Shown: piece after piece, positions 43,129-50,478 of the stretch
Position numbering within the stretch: the stretch's first letter is position 1
Layout: every line of letters begins with the position of its first letter
NCBI GenBank assembly: GCA_044346175.1
Contig: JBIIZQ010000001.1
Coordinates: 1-64,000, forward strand
Length of the DNA stretch: 64,000 nucleotides
Direction: 5' to 3'
Origin: JBJTUH01 sp044346175
Lineage (GTDB): Bacteria; Cyanobacteriota; Vampirovibrionia; Vampirovibrionales; JAJTHC01
Program-made: the position numbers and the translations under genes
Notes under the pieces: generated by a model
The model's input: the letters and a program-made list of their open reading frames with translations, nothing else
What the model was told of the DNA's origin: nothing
Databases searched by the model: none

Positions 43129-44649
43129 ATGGTATCACTTGCTTTACAACCTTACCCTCTCCACACGCTTCGTCCTGCAACGACCCCAACACAACGTGTT
43201 GTAAAAACGGACTTTGATGAGTCCGTCACGCAACGTCAAGAAGTGACGATAGAAGGCAAAACAAAAACCCAGAGTATTATCCCCTTTGCCACCGTAGAAG
43301 CTACAAAACAACTTCCTGATAACACGAGTTTTATTGTCAGTACGAGCCGTCCACTTGCCAGCTTAAAGAAAGTCGCAGGACAACTCGACAAAACCTCGCC
43401 TGGTGCCTTAGATGCCATGAAACCCATGGATGCTCTCCTTGTAGGCACAGGTGCCCAGCTGTTTATCAATCAAGTAGGACCTGAAAAAAAGCATCTTCCC
43501 AATAGTGAGTTTATCAAGAGGCTTTCTTACGCTTACCCAGGGGAGCATCATGAATTGATTACCCCTTCCAAGACGTATCAAAAATTACTGACATGGTGTA
43601 ATAACCAAAAAGCGAAGGAGCTTGGACTTCCTCCCGTCACGGATTGGGACAATACCAAAGCATTTCTGGCCATGACACGCTACCTTAAAGCAAAAGGCTA
43701 TGAACCACTGAAGACCCCTTTTCACATTGACCGCAGAACCGATATTACCGCACCTAAAGAAATATGGGTCAAAAGCTTCTCAAACAACGCCCCTCTTGCA
43801 AAAGACCCCAACCATAAAACCATCTTACCTAAAGGACACCCTGATAAAACCACGATTGGGATTTTTCTTCGTAGTGACAATGACATAGAAGATGCCCAAG
43901 GGAAACCCATTCCTGGTAAAACAACCCACGATGCCGACTCTACGATTTTAGTGGCTCCTCTTGCCTATTTGAGTTCGGAGCATCATGACGAAAAATATTA
44001 CCAGCCATGGCAACTGCAACAAGTTCAAAAAGACCTCTACACGGCTTACTTACAAGAGGTGCGTGCAAAGGACTATCCTCTTTCAACAGGGATTGCCAAT
44101 GATAAGGTCAGCATGCCTAAAGAGAAAAACGCTCAAGAAGCCGCACTCTATGAATTAAGAGATGCCACTAAAACCCAAGACCGTGCCTACCTTGAAATGG
44201 GTCCCAGTAGCAAGGAAGCCGCCCTGTCTATGTCACTGAGTGTATTACATCAAGATTATCATCGCAGTACAAACCGTCCTTCAGTGGAAAAAGTCGTCAC
44301 ACTAGGAGATGGTAACAATGATATTGGCATGCTAACCGCCGACAAAGTGACACTCTATAAACCCACCACCAAAGATGCAAGCGCTTGGGAACCCCTCTCC
44401 AAGCATCCTCTTGAGGTGTACGGTGTCGCCCTAGGACATAACGCCAAGGTACTCAAAACGCTCACACAAAAGCAATATGAAGCCCTTGCCCAAAAAGGGA
44501 AATTTATCCATAGCGTTCAAGGAGAACTCCCTGAGGTATTGAAAGAATCCTCAGCTCAAATCGTCCAAGTACCTCATGATGATGCTGGCAGCCATAGCGA
44601 ATGGGCAGCTGGTATTCAAACCATGAAAGCACTCAATATTCTGGGTTAA
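43129..44649 (+). CDS. HAD-superfamily phosphatase, Cof-like, with altered motif I
   Basis: 506 residues from ATG 43129 (GAAGG upstream). HAD motif I is TDFDESVT (Asp28, Asp30), where Gly-Thr of the usual DFDGT is replaced by Glu-Ser; motif II is FIVSTSRPLAS; motif IV is LGDGNNDIGML (Asp394, Asp398), as in Cof/sucrose-phosphate-phosphatase relatives. A large central cap (about residues 130-350) is found only in its neighbour. The Asp nucleophile is kept, so activity is possible. Paralogue of the gene at 45026. The substrate is unknown. Confidence 0.75.
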   Translation: MVSLALQPYPLHTLRPATTPTQRVVKTDFDESVTQRQEVTIEGKTKTQSIIPFATVEATKQLPDNTSFIVSTSRPLASLKKVAGQLDKTSPGALDAMKPMDALLVGTGAQLFINQVGPEKKHLPNSEFIKRLSYAYPGEHHELITPSKTYQKLLTWCNNQKAKELGLPPVTDWDNTKAFLAMTRYLKAKGYEPLKTPFHIDRRTDITAPKEIWVKSFSNNAPLAKDPNHKTILPKGHPDKTTIGIFLRSDNDIEDAQGKPIPGKTTHDADSTILVAPLAYLSSEHHDEKYYQPWQLQQVQKDLYTAYLQEVRAKDYPLSTGIANDKVSMPKEKNAQEAALYELRDATKTQDRAYLEMGPSSKEAALSMSLSVLHQDYHRSTNRPSVEKVVTLGDGNNDIGMLTADKVTLYKPTTKDASAWEPLSKHPLEVYGVALGHNAKVLKTLTQKQYEALAQKGKFIHSVQGELPEVLKESSAQIVQVPHDDAGSHSEWAAGIQTMKALNILG

Positions 44650-45025
44650 TGCTTCGTTTTGTAACACACGCCCAAATACTTGTGCTGCAAGTGCTACAAT
44701 AAACGCTAGGGGTGTGGACATTTGCTTGAGCCATAAGATAAATACCCACCAGTTGTACCAACCGCACTGGTGATACTAAGCTCCTCCCGTCATACCGACG
44801 TAAGTCAGTATCCACCTCCCACAACTTACGTGAATGTCCATACAACCTATTACCCACACACCACAGCAACAAAAGGTTCCTACAAAGTAAAAGAGGGATG
44901 TTTGTTTCTTTGTGTGTGGGTCGTATACTATCCATACTTACATACCTTACCATAGTCATCATGACCATAGTCATTATTCACCCTTCTTAAAGCTCACCCT
45001 TATTACATTACAGATAAACACATTC
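44650..45025. other. 376-base gap between the HAD paralogues
   Basis: No gene supported. It includes an ATACCGAC-type palindrome at 44792-44811 and CCACAC-rich sequence; the likely leader of the second HAD gene is at its right end. Confidence 0.6.
44792..44811. repeat. Dispersed palindrome, ATACCGAC variant
   Basis: ATACCGAC, GTAA, GTCAGTAT, preceded by CGTC and followed by CCACC. One arm mismatch against the consensus. Confidence 0.7.
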
Positions 45026-46561
45026 ATGCCCTTACTTAACGCACAACACGCTCTATTTTCAGTGATGTCTGCTAGTCATCGTACAGCTCGCTTTGGAGCA
45101 ACCTCCTTTCCGAAAGCTGTTGTTAACACTGATTTTGACGGCACTATCACGGCAACTCGCATGACCAAAAACCCTGATAACACCTTCACAACACAGACTA
45201 TTATTCCTCAAGCAACCATTGAGGCAACGCAAGCACTGCATCCTGATACCACTTTTATTGTGAGTACAGGACGCTCACTCGCAAGTTTTAAAAATGCCGC
45301 CATGAGACATCAAAAGGCTTTAGATGCCATGCGTCCTATGGATGCGCTTTTACTGGCACGAGGAACAGACATGTTTATCAATCAAGTTCCTTCCAAAGAT
45401 GGTAAAACCATGGTCAAACTGCCAAACAGTACGTTTATCGGTCGACTCTCCTACCATTACCCAGGCGACCACAAAGAACTCATTACCCCTTCAAGCACTT
45501 ATCAAAAACTTCTAAGGTGGCATCTTAACGGAAAAGAAGGGGTATCAAAAGAATCTTCCCTAGAAACGTGGGATGTTAGCAAGATTTTTCTTGCCATGAC
45601 CAACCACCTCAAAATGCAAGGCTATACGCCCTTACAGCGTCCTTGGCATATGGATTTAATCCAACGAGGGCTAGAGCCTCAACAGATTTGGGTTAAAACG
45701 TTTCAAAATGTCCCATCTACCCAAAAAACTGCTCAGGCCGTTAATCGAGACGTAAGTATAGGCGTTTTTGTACGTGAAGATGCCGATTTGCGGGATGAAC
45801 ATCTCCGCCCCATTCCGCATAAAGCAACCATTAAAACCGACAACATGATACTGATTGCTCCCTTACCCTGTATGAGTAGCAAGTATGCCCACCAACATTA
45901 CTACCAGCCATGGCAACTAGGCCAAGTCAAAAAAGACCTCAAAGAAGCTTACGAAAAAGAAGTTATTGCAAAATCCAATCTTTTGGCACCTCCCATTTTA
46001 AGCGACACTGAGCAGGAACTACAACAAGCGTCCCAACACACCCAAGAGCCTCTTAAAGCTGATATTCCTTTAATACCCACTGCAAAGCGTTTTGATAGAG
46101 CCTATATGGAGATAGGCCCCACCTCAAAAGAGGAGGCACTTGCCTTTTCTCTTAGCGTCCTTGAGGCACAACATCATGAAAAAGCCCATCCACGTATGAA
46201 GCATGCCGTCACACTGGGAGACGGTCAAAATGATGTCGGCATGCTCACGGCCGACAAAATCACACTTTATAAGCCTAAAACAAAAGATGGCACGGATTGG
46301 GAAGCGATACCCGAGCATCAAGTAAGTGTGCATGGTGTTGCCTTGGGGAAAAAAGAAGAAATCTTGAAAACCCTTCAAGACAGGAAATATAAGCCACTTG
46401 CCAAGCAAGGTAAGCTCATCCATAGTATTCAAGGTCAAGCACCAAAGATACTCCACAATACGCATGCAAAAATTGTGTCGGTACCTGAACATGACCCTGA
46501 CCAACACAGTGAATGGGCGGCAGGCATTCACGCCATGAAGACCCTTAATGTATTAGTCTAG
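45026..46561 (+). CDS. HAD-superfamily phosphatase, Cof-like, paralogue
   Basis: 511 residues. Motif I is the standard TDFDGTIT (Asp36, Asp38), motif II FIVSTGRSLAS, motif IV LGDGQNDVGML (Asp399). It matches the upstream paralogue throughout, including the cap (PNSTFIGRLSYHYPGDHKEL and YYQPWQLGQVKKDL) and the tail (KLIHSIQGQAPKIL, HSEWAAGIHAMKTLNVL). The start ATG 45026 is chosen because the frame upstream lacks similarity. The tail after residue 430 is well conserved between the two and has no counterpart in Cof proteins. Likely cytosolic sugar- or nucleotide-phosphatase; partner genes are unknown. Confidence 0.78.
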   Translation: MPLLNAQHALFSVMSASHRTARFGATSFPKAVVNTDFDGTITATRMTKNPDNTFTTQTIIPQATIEATQALHPDTTFIVSTGRSLASFKNAAMRHQKALDAMRPMDALLLARGTDMFINQVPSKDGKTMVKLPNSTFIGRLSYHYPGDHKELITPSSTYQKLLRWHLNGKEGVSKESSLETWDVSKIFLAMTNHLKMQGYTPLQRPWHMDLIQRGLEPQQIWVKTFQNVPSTQKTAQAVNRDVSIGVFVREDADLRDEHLRPIPHKATIKTDNMILIAPLPCMSSKYAHQHYYQPWQLGQVKKDLKEAYEKEVIAKSNLLAPPILSDTEQELQQASQHTQEPLKADIPLIPTAKRFDRAYMEIGPTSKEEALAFSLSVLEAQHHEKAHPRMKHAVTLGDGQNDVGMLTADKITLYKPKTKDGTDWEAIPEHQVSVHGVALGKKEEILKTLQDRKYKPLAKQGKLIHSIQGQAPKILHNTHAKIVSVPEHDPDQHSEWAAGIHAMKTLNVLV

Positions 46562-46614
46562 GGAAGCGGTTGGTATGACGGTGTAACATCAAACCCATAA
46601 ACCCTAAGGCGTAG

Positions 46615-46635
46615 GGGACGGTTGAAAGCCGTCCC
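46615..46635. repeat. Dispersed palindrome, GGGACGGTT type
   Basis: GGGACGGTT, GAA, AGCCGTCCC: arms pair with one G-U. Preceded by GTAG and followed by GCA, as in the other copies. Confidence 0.75.
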
Positions 46636-46692
46636 GCAAAATCCGACGAAAAAACGACAAAAACCCAAACGGAATACACAATAAAAAAACGC

Positions 46693-46720
46693 TCTTCTCT
46701 CTCTGTGAGGAGAGAGAAGA
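46693..46720 (-). terminator. Strong minus-strand terminator
   Basis: TCTTCTCTCTC (46693-46703) and GAGAGAGAAGA (46710-46720) form an 11-bp stem. On the minus strand it is followed by GCG and a run of seven T. The only thing it can end is the short transcript at 46735-46881. Confidence 0.85.
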
Positions 46721-46734
46721 TGCAACACTGAGAA

Positions 46735-46881
46735 TCACCTCATGATTTTAATCCATAAAGCCTTTATAGCCTTTCGCACGATCGCCCTGAGATTATTCAC
46801 GTACCCTCTTGAAGGCAAGCCTCTAAGACTGGTATGATGGTAAAACATGAAATGAAGGTGTATAGGCTTTACCTTCAACAC
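46735..46881 (-). CDS. Candidate small basic protein, possibly leaderless
   Basis: A 48-codon ORF on the minus strand starting GTG TTG at 46881, ending 15 bases before a strong terminator. The product would be basic, with the segments LRGLPSRGYVNNLRAIVRK and IKALWIKIMR. A promoter fits just upstream: TTGACC (46911-46916) and TATCTT (46888-46893), 17 bases apart, which places the transcript start at about the GTG. The unit promoter-ORF-terminator is complete, but a small RNA is an equally good reading. Confidence 0.4.
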   Translation of the reverse strand: MLKVKPIHLHFMFYHHTSLRGLPSRGYVNNLRAIVRKAIKALWIKIMR

Positions 46882-46887
46882 GTCATC

Positions 46888-46916
46888 AAGATAAGCTTAC
46901 ACTGTGTTTTGGTCAA
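46888..46916 (-). promoter_or_regulatory. Sigma70-type promoter for the small minus-strand unit
   Basis: On the minus strand: TTGACC, a 17-base spacer and TATCTT. It faces away from lysC and towards the terminator at 46693-46720. Confidence 0.5.
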
Positions 46917-46956
46917 ATCGTTTTAAAGATAGTCTATGTTTGGAGATTGATACGTT

Positions 46957-47094
46957 ATGTTTCCGCATCAGTGGCAAAAAAACCCCGAAAAATGGCTTCT
47001 TTTGATTTTTCCAGCCATTACGCTTAGCGTCATTATAGGGGGGCTTGTGTTGTACTGGGTAGGGCAAACCTTACTCCATACTGTTTTAAAATAA
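46957..47094 (+). CDS. Small membrane protein, 45 residues
   Basis: ATG 46957 follows GGAG by 11 bases. The short product has a polar start (MFPHQWQKNPEKW), one membrane-spanning segment (LLLIFPAITLSVIIGGLVLYWV) written here in two parts as LLLIFPAITLS and VIIGGLVLYWV, and a short polar tail. It lies just upstream of lysC, on the same strand, and is too short to assign to a family. Confidence 0.5.
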   Translation: MFPHQWQKNPEKWLLLIFPAITLSVIIGGLVLYWVGQTLLHTVLK

Positions 47095-47208
47095 CCCCAA
47101 GCGTTCGGGTCTAGGCACAGTGTTCTATCACGTGGGTTCAGTGTCTTATTGTGCTTGTTTATCTTGTGTTTCATTTGCTTTTTCTGCCTTGAAAAGGAGC
47201 GTTCCATC

Positions 47209-48564
47209 ATGGCTTCCTCTTCGTCGTCTCTCACCTCTGCTTTTCAGAATGCTTCAAGCACTTTAGAAAAGCTTCCCATTTTAGTCGCAAAGTTTGGCGG
47301 TACTTCAGTGGGGGATGTAGAGCGTATTCGGCGTGTAGCAGACATTGTGGTCAATCAAGCCAAAGCAGGATATCGAGTCGTAGTCGTGGTGTCTGCCATG
47401 AGTGGTGTCACCAACAGCCTTATTGAGCTTGCCACCAAAGCCAAAGCCCACACCCGTAGCGGCCGTGAATATGATGCACTGCTTGCCACAGGCGAAATGG
47501 TCACAACCTCCTTACTGGCCCTTGCCATTCAAGACCTGGGCTACAAAGCCATAGGTTTAAACGGACAACAAGCAAAAATCCATACAGAAGATATACCGAG
47601 CCGAGCAAGAATCGTTCGGATTGACACCAGTGCTATTTTAAAACAGTTAGATGAAGGTCATATCGTCGTTGTGACAGGTTTTCAGGGTATTGACAGTGCG
47701 GGGCATTTCACCACACTCGGACGTGGAGGGTCAGATACCTCTGCCGTGGCAGTGGCAGGAGCCTTGGAAGCTGCCCGTTGTGATATTTACACCGACGTAC
47801 GTGGGGTATACTCTACAGACCCTCGTATGGTCACTGAAGCCGTCAAACTTCCAGAAGTGGCACACGTAGAAATGCTTGAACTCGCCCGATTAGGGGCGAA
47901 AGTCTTACACCCTCGCTCTGTAGAAACGGCCCGAGAGTTTAATGTTCCTGTATGTGTTCGTTCAACGTTTGACCTTGAGGATAAAGGCACTATGATTTTG
48001 CATGAAAATGAAATGTCCCCTTCTGAGCATGGCATTGCTGGCGTAGCCTGTGACTTAAACCAAGCTCGTGTGGCTGCCGTGCAAGTGCCTGATACCCCTG
48101 GGGTCGCTGCTAAAATATTCCAAACCCTCGCACAGCATAACATTTCTGTGGACATGATTATTCAGTCTTTAGGTGAAGACGGTGTATCAAACGACATTGC
48201 CTTTACAGTCAGTACCAATGACGTACAAGATGCTAAACGACTCATGGAACAGTTGCAACCTCAAATAGGTGCAAGAGCCATTCAGGTAAACGATGCCATT
48301 GCCAAAGTCAGTATTGTTGGGGTAGGCATGGTGGACAAACCAGGCTTTGCAGCAGGTATGTTCCAAGCCCTTGCCGTTGAAAACATCAATATCCAAATGA
48401 TTTCAACCAGTGAAATTAAAATCAGTGTACTGGTAGACCGTACTGATGCACAACGTGCTGTACAAGCCATTCACCGCCAGTTTTTCCCTATCGCACATCG
48501 TGACTTAGGACAAGCCGAACCCGCCATGGCAGGTGTTGTGAGTAACCAAAAGTTAGGGTACTAA
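47209..48564 (+). CDS. lysC: Aspartokinase
   Basis: 451 residues from ATG 47209, 10 bases after AAAGGAG. KFGGTSVGD is the catalytic signature; LGRGGSDTSAVAVAG binds the substrate; IYTDVRGVYSTDPR follows. Two ACT domains at the C-terminus (about residues 300-450; second with VSIVGVGMVDKPG and NINIQMISTSEIKIS) give feedback control by lysine and/or threonine. It phosphorylates aspartate, the first step to Lys, Thr, Met and diaminopimelate. It leads a four-gene run on this strand. Confidence 0.96.
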   Translation: MASSSSSLTSAFQNASSTLEKLPILVAKFGGTSVGDVERIRRVADIVVNQAKAGYRVVVVVSAMSGVTNSLIELATKAKAHTRSGREYDALLATGEMVTTSLLALAIQDLGYKAIGLNGQQAKIHTEDIPSRARIVRIDTSAILKQLDEGHIVVVTGFQGIDSAGHFTTLGRGGSDTSAVAVAGALEAARCDIYTDVRGVYSTDPRMVTEAVKLPEVAHVEMLELARLGAKVLHPRSVETAREFNVPVCVRSTFDLEDKGTMILHENEMSPSEHGIAGVACDLNQARVAAVQVPDTPGVAAKIFQTLAQHNISVDMIIQSLGEDGVSNDIAFTVSTNDVQDAKRLMEQLQPQIGARAIQVNDAIAKVSIVGVGMVDKPGFAAGMFQALAVENINIQMISTSEIKISVLVDRTDAQRAVQAIHRQFFPIAHRDLGQAEPAMAGVVSNQKLGY

Positions 48565-48597
48565 ACCTCGTCAAACATCAATACGGAAACATAGCTT

Positions 48598-49089
48598 ATG
48601 CCAAAACCTGCTGAAACAGATACCCCCATGCTCTCTGTGGGGCAAGTCGCACCCGATTTTTCATTACCCGCTTCCCTAGGTGGTTCACAAGCCACCGAGG
48701 TATCGCTTGCTGGCTATAAAGGTCAGTGGCTGGTGATTGTCTTTTACCCCAAAGACCAAACTCCTGGATGCACTCGCCAGCTTTGTGCGTTACGTGATGA
48801 TTTTGCATCGTTTCAAGCACTTGGTGCTACAGTGTTAGGGAGTAACTTTGGCTCTTTGGCAAGTCATCAAAAGTTTTCTGAAAAACAAGGCTACACGTTT
48901 CCTATTGCCGTAGACACCGACCTCACCATGGCACAAGCTTACGGTGCTTCAGCCACAGACTCTGAAACAGGCAAACGTAAAATTGTACGTACCGTCTATG
49001 TGCTTACCCCTTCGGGAACGGTTGCGTTTGCACAACGAGGGATGCCTTCAGACGAAACATTACTCGCTATCATTCGGAGCGAAGCCTAG
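48598..49089 (+). CDS. bcp: Peroxiredoxin, Bcp/PrxQ type
   Basis: 163 residues. The peroxidatic Cys58 in TPGCTRQLC is followed by a resolving Cys63 four residues on, the spacing of atypical two-Cys Bcp/PrxQ. VIVFYPKDQTPG is typical. It reduces hydrogen peroxide and organic peroxides using thioredoxin. The gap to lysC is 33 bases and to the next gene 37 bases. Confidence 0.93.
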   Translation: MPKPAETDTPMLSVGQVAPDFSLPASLGGSQATEVSLAGYKGQWLVIVFYPKDQTPGCTRQLCALRDDFASFQALGATVLGSNFGSLASHQKFSEKQGYTFPIAVDTDLTMAQAYGASATDSETGKRKIVRTVYVLTPSGTVAFAQRGMPSDETLLAIIRSEA

Positions 49090-49126
49090 GCTAGCTACCT
49101 AAATACCCTAAAAAAGGAACTTGACC

Positions 49127-49627
49127 ATGTCTCACGTTTTTACCTATGCCTCCTTTAGCTATTACCTTGGCTTGAGCCTCATCATTGGTGGCTTACTGTC
49201 ATTGGGGGCGATTGCCGCTTCCACCCTCTTTAAGCATTTGCCCAGAGAGGATGCGGGATGGGTCATGACGGTGATGTTTCGTCGGTTTGACATGCTCCTT
49301 GTGGTAGCACTGTTATTAGTATTCTTAGGCGTGCTTGGTCTCAATGCCTCACAGCATCTTACTATCCAGCAAGCTTGTCCACTATGGGGAGGGGCATTAC
49401 CCACGCAAATTCGGGTATGGCTCACGACCTTCCTCGGCGGTATGGTTCTGTATACGAGTTATATCCTGAACCCTAAGTTGGAAGCCTATCAGGTTCAAAA
49501 AAAAGAGGGACTTATCCCTCTTGCGGCAGGACAAACCACACAGTTTATGAAATGGCACAAGCTTTCTGAGAAAATGGCAAAGTGGCAGATGCTTCTTGCC
49601 ATACTATGCCTACCTTACGGTGTTTAG
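49127..49627 (+). CDS. DUF4149-like membrane protein
   Basis: 166 residues with about four membrane segments. LSLGAIAASTLFKHLPRED and AGWVMTVMFRRFDMLLVV resemble the TMEM205/DUF4149 family ('GGxxxFxxVVAPVLFxxLPREQAGxVMGxLFPxY'); FMKWHKLSEKMAKWQ near the end fits the family's 'HxLSxxxN'. The function is unknown. AAAAAGGA stands 8 bases before ATG 49127, preferred over TTG 49121. Confidence 0.75.
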   Translation: MSHVFTYASFSYYLGLSLIIGGLLSLGAIAASTLFKHLPREDAGWVMTVMFRRFDMLLVVALLLVFLGVLGLNASQHLTIQQACPLWGGALPTQIRVWLTTFLGGMVLYTSYILNPKLEAYQVQKKEGLIPLAAGQTTQFMKWHKLSEKMAKWQMLLAILCLPYGV

Positions 49628-49652
49628 CATAACGGTAAGGTAGCCCCAACCC

Positions 49653-50171
49653 ATGGCACGTTTTGTATGGCGGTTACTTAAAGTCTATGAAATGTATGAG
49701 CGGCGGAAGTCAGCTCAAGAGCAGCGTGTCCAAGAAGCGGAAGAACGCTACCGTCAGGCTGAACTTGCAGTGGAGCAGCAAAAGCAAATGATTGTCCAAT
49801 TAAAATTGGAGCAAAAAACCGCCCATTACCTATACCTAGAAACCTATGACCGTTACTTACGAGTAGCACATACAGAGTTACTTGAGCTTGAGGAGCAAAA
49901 ACAAGTACGTCATCAGGAAGTAGAGGAAGAACAAGCCAAACTACGAGAGATTCAACAGGATATTGATGCCCTCGAAAAACACCGAGAGAAAAGTAAAGAG
50001 GCTTGGATTGAAGAAGAAAAAGCCATTGAAATGAAACAATTAGATGAAATTGGTGCCCAGCGCTACTTCAGACAAGTTGCCATTGAACAGGAAGAAGCAG
50101 AAATTGCGGCCGAGTTAGCTGCCCTTGAACGAGAAGGCTCGGATGATGAAGACGACTTGGATGAAGACTAG
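49653..50171 (+). CDS. FliJ-like coiled-coil protein
   Basis: 172 residues, nearly all helical and charged. It opens FVWRLLKVYEMYERRKSAQ, close to the FliJ start ('F.LQ.VL.xRe..E'), continues as one coiled coil and has LDEIGAQRYFR about residue 126, like FliJ's C-terminal 'LDE...R..R'. FliJ is the stalk of the flagellar export ATPase. No other flagellar gene is near, so an unrelated coiled-coil protein is possible. A very acidic tail (DDEDDLDED) closes it. Confidence 0.5.
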   Translation: MARFVWRLLKVYEMYERRKSAQEQRVQEAEERYRQAELAVEQQKQMIVQLKLEQKTAHYLYLETYDRYLRVAHTELLELEEQKQVRHQEVEEEQAKLREIQQDIDALEKHREKSKEAWIEEEKAIEMKQLDEIGAQRYFRQVAIEQEEAEIAAELAALEREGSDDEDDLDED

Positions 50172-50478
50172 GCGGCACGAATCGCACACAACCTAGACAC
50201 GCTATAGCAGCCATGATAAAATATGATATTTTCATACTCATTTTGAATACCATAAATACGATGTACTCTCCCTCCTCCCCTCAATCAACACAAGGGGTTA
50301 TGATAAGGGGTATTGCTTCGAGGCTTTACAGAATAGTCAGCCAGCCCCTTTTTGTAGCATTTTAGCAAAATTAGCCAGCCTGCTTCTTTTATCCTTGTAA
50401 TACCCGCCTTAAAATTCGAGCATTTGCCCAGTTCTCACCGTCCTCTGTACCCTAACTTGTCAGGAAAGCTGTTTGTCC
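50172..50478. other. Intergenic region before guaB
   Basis: About 300 bases without an ORF. A short AT-rich promoter-like section (AAAATATGATATTTTCATA) precedes a GC-richer section. I see no known purine riboswitch motif. Confidence 0.5.

Noticed and set aside
47095..47208. Lysine riboswitch before lysC
   Set aside because: Only about 110 bases are available and the conserved lysine aptamer segments are not visible.
50172..50478. Purine riboswitch before guaB
   Set aside because: The characteristic TATA...CTACC and ATA aptamer core is absent.
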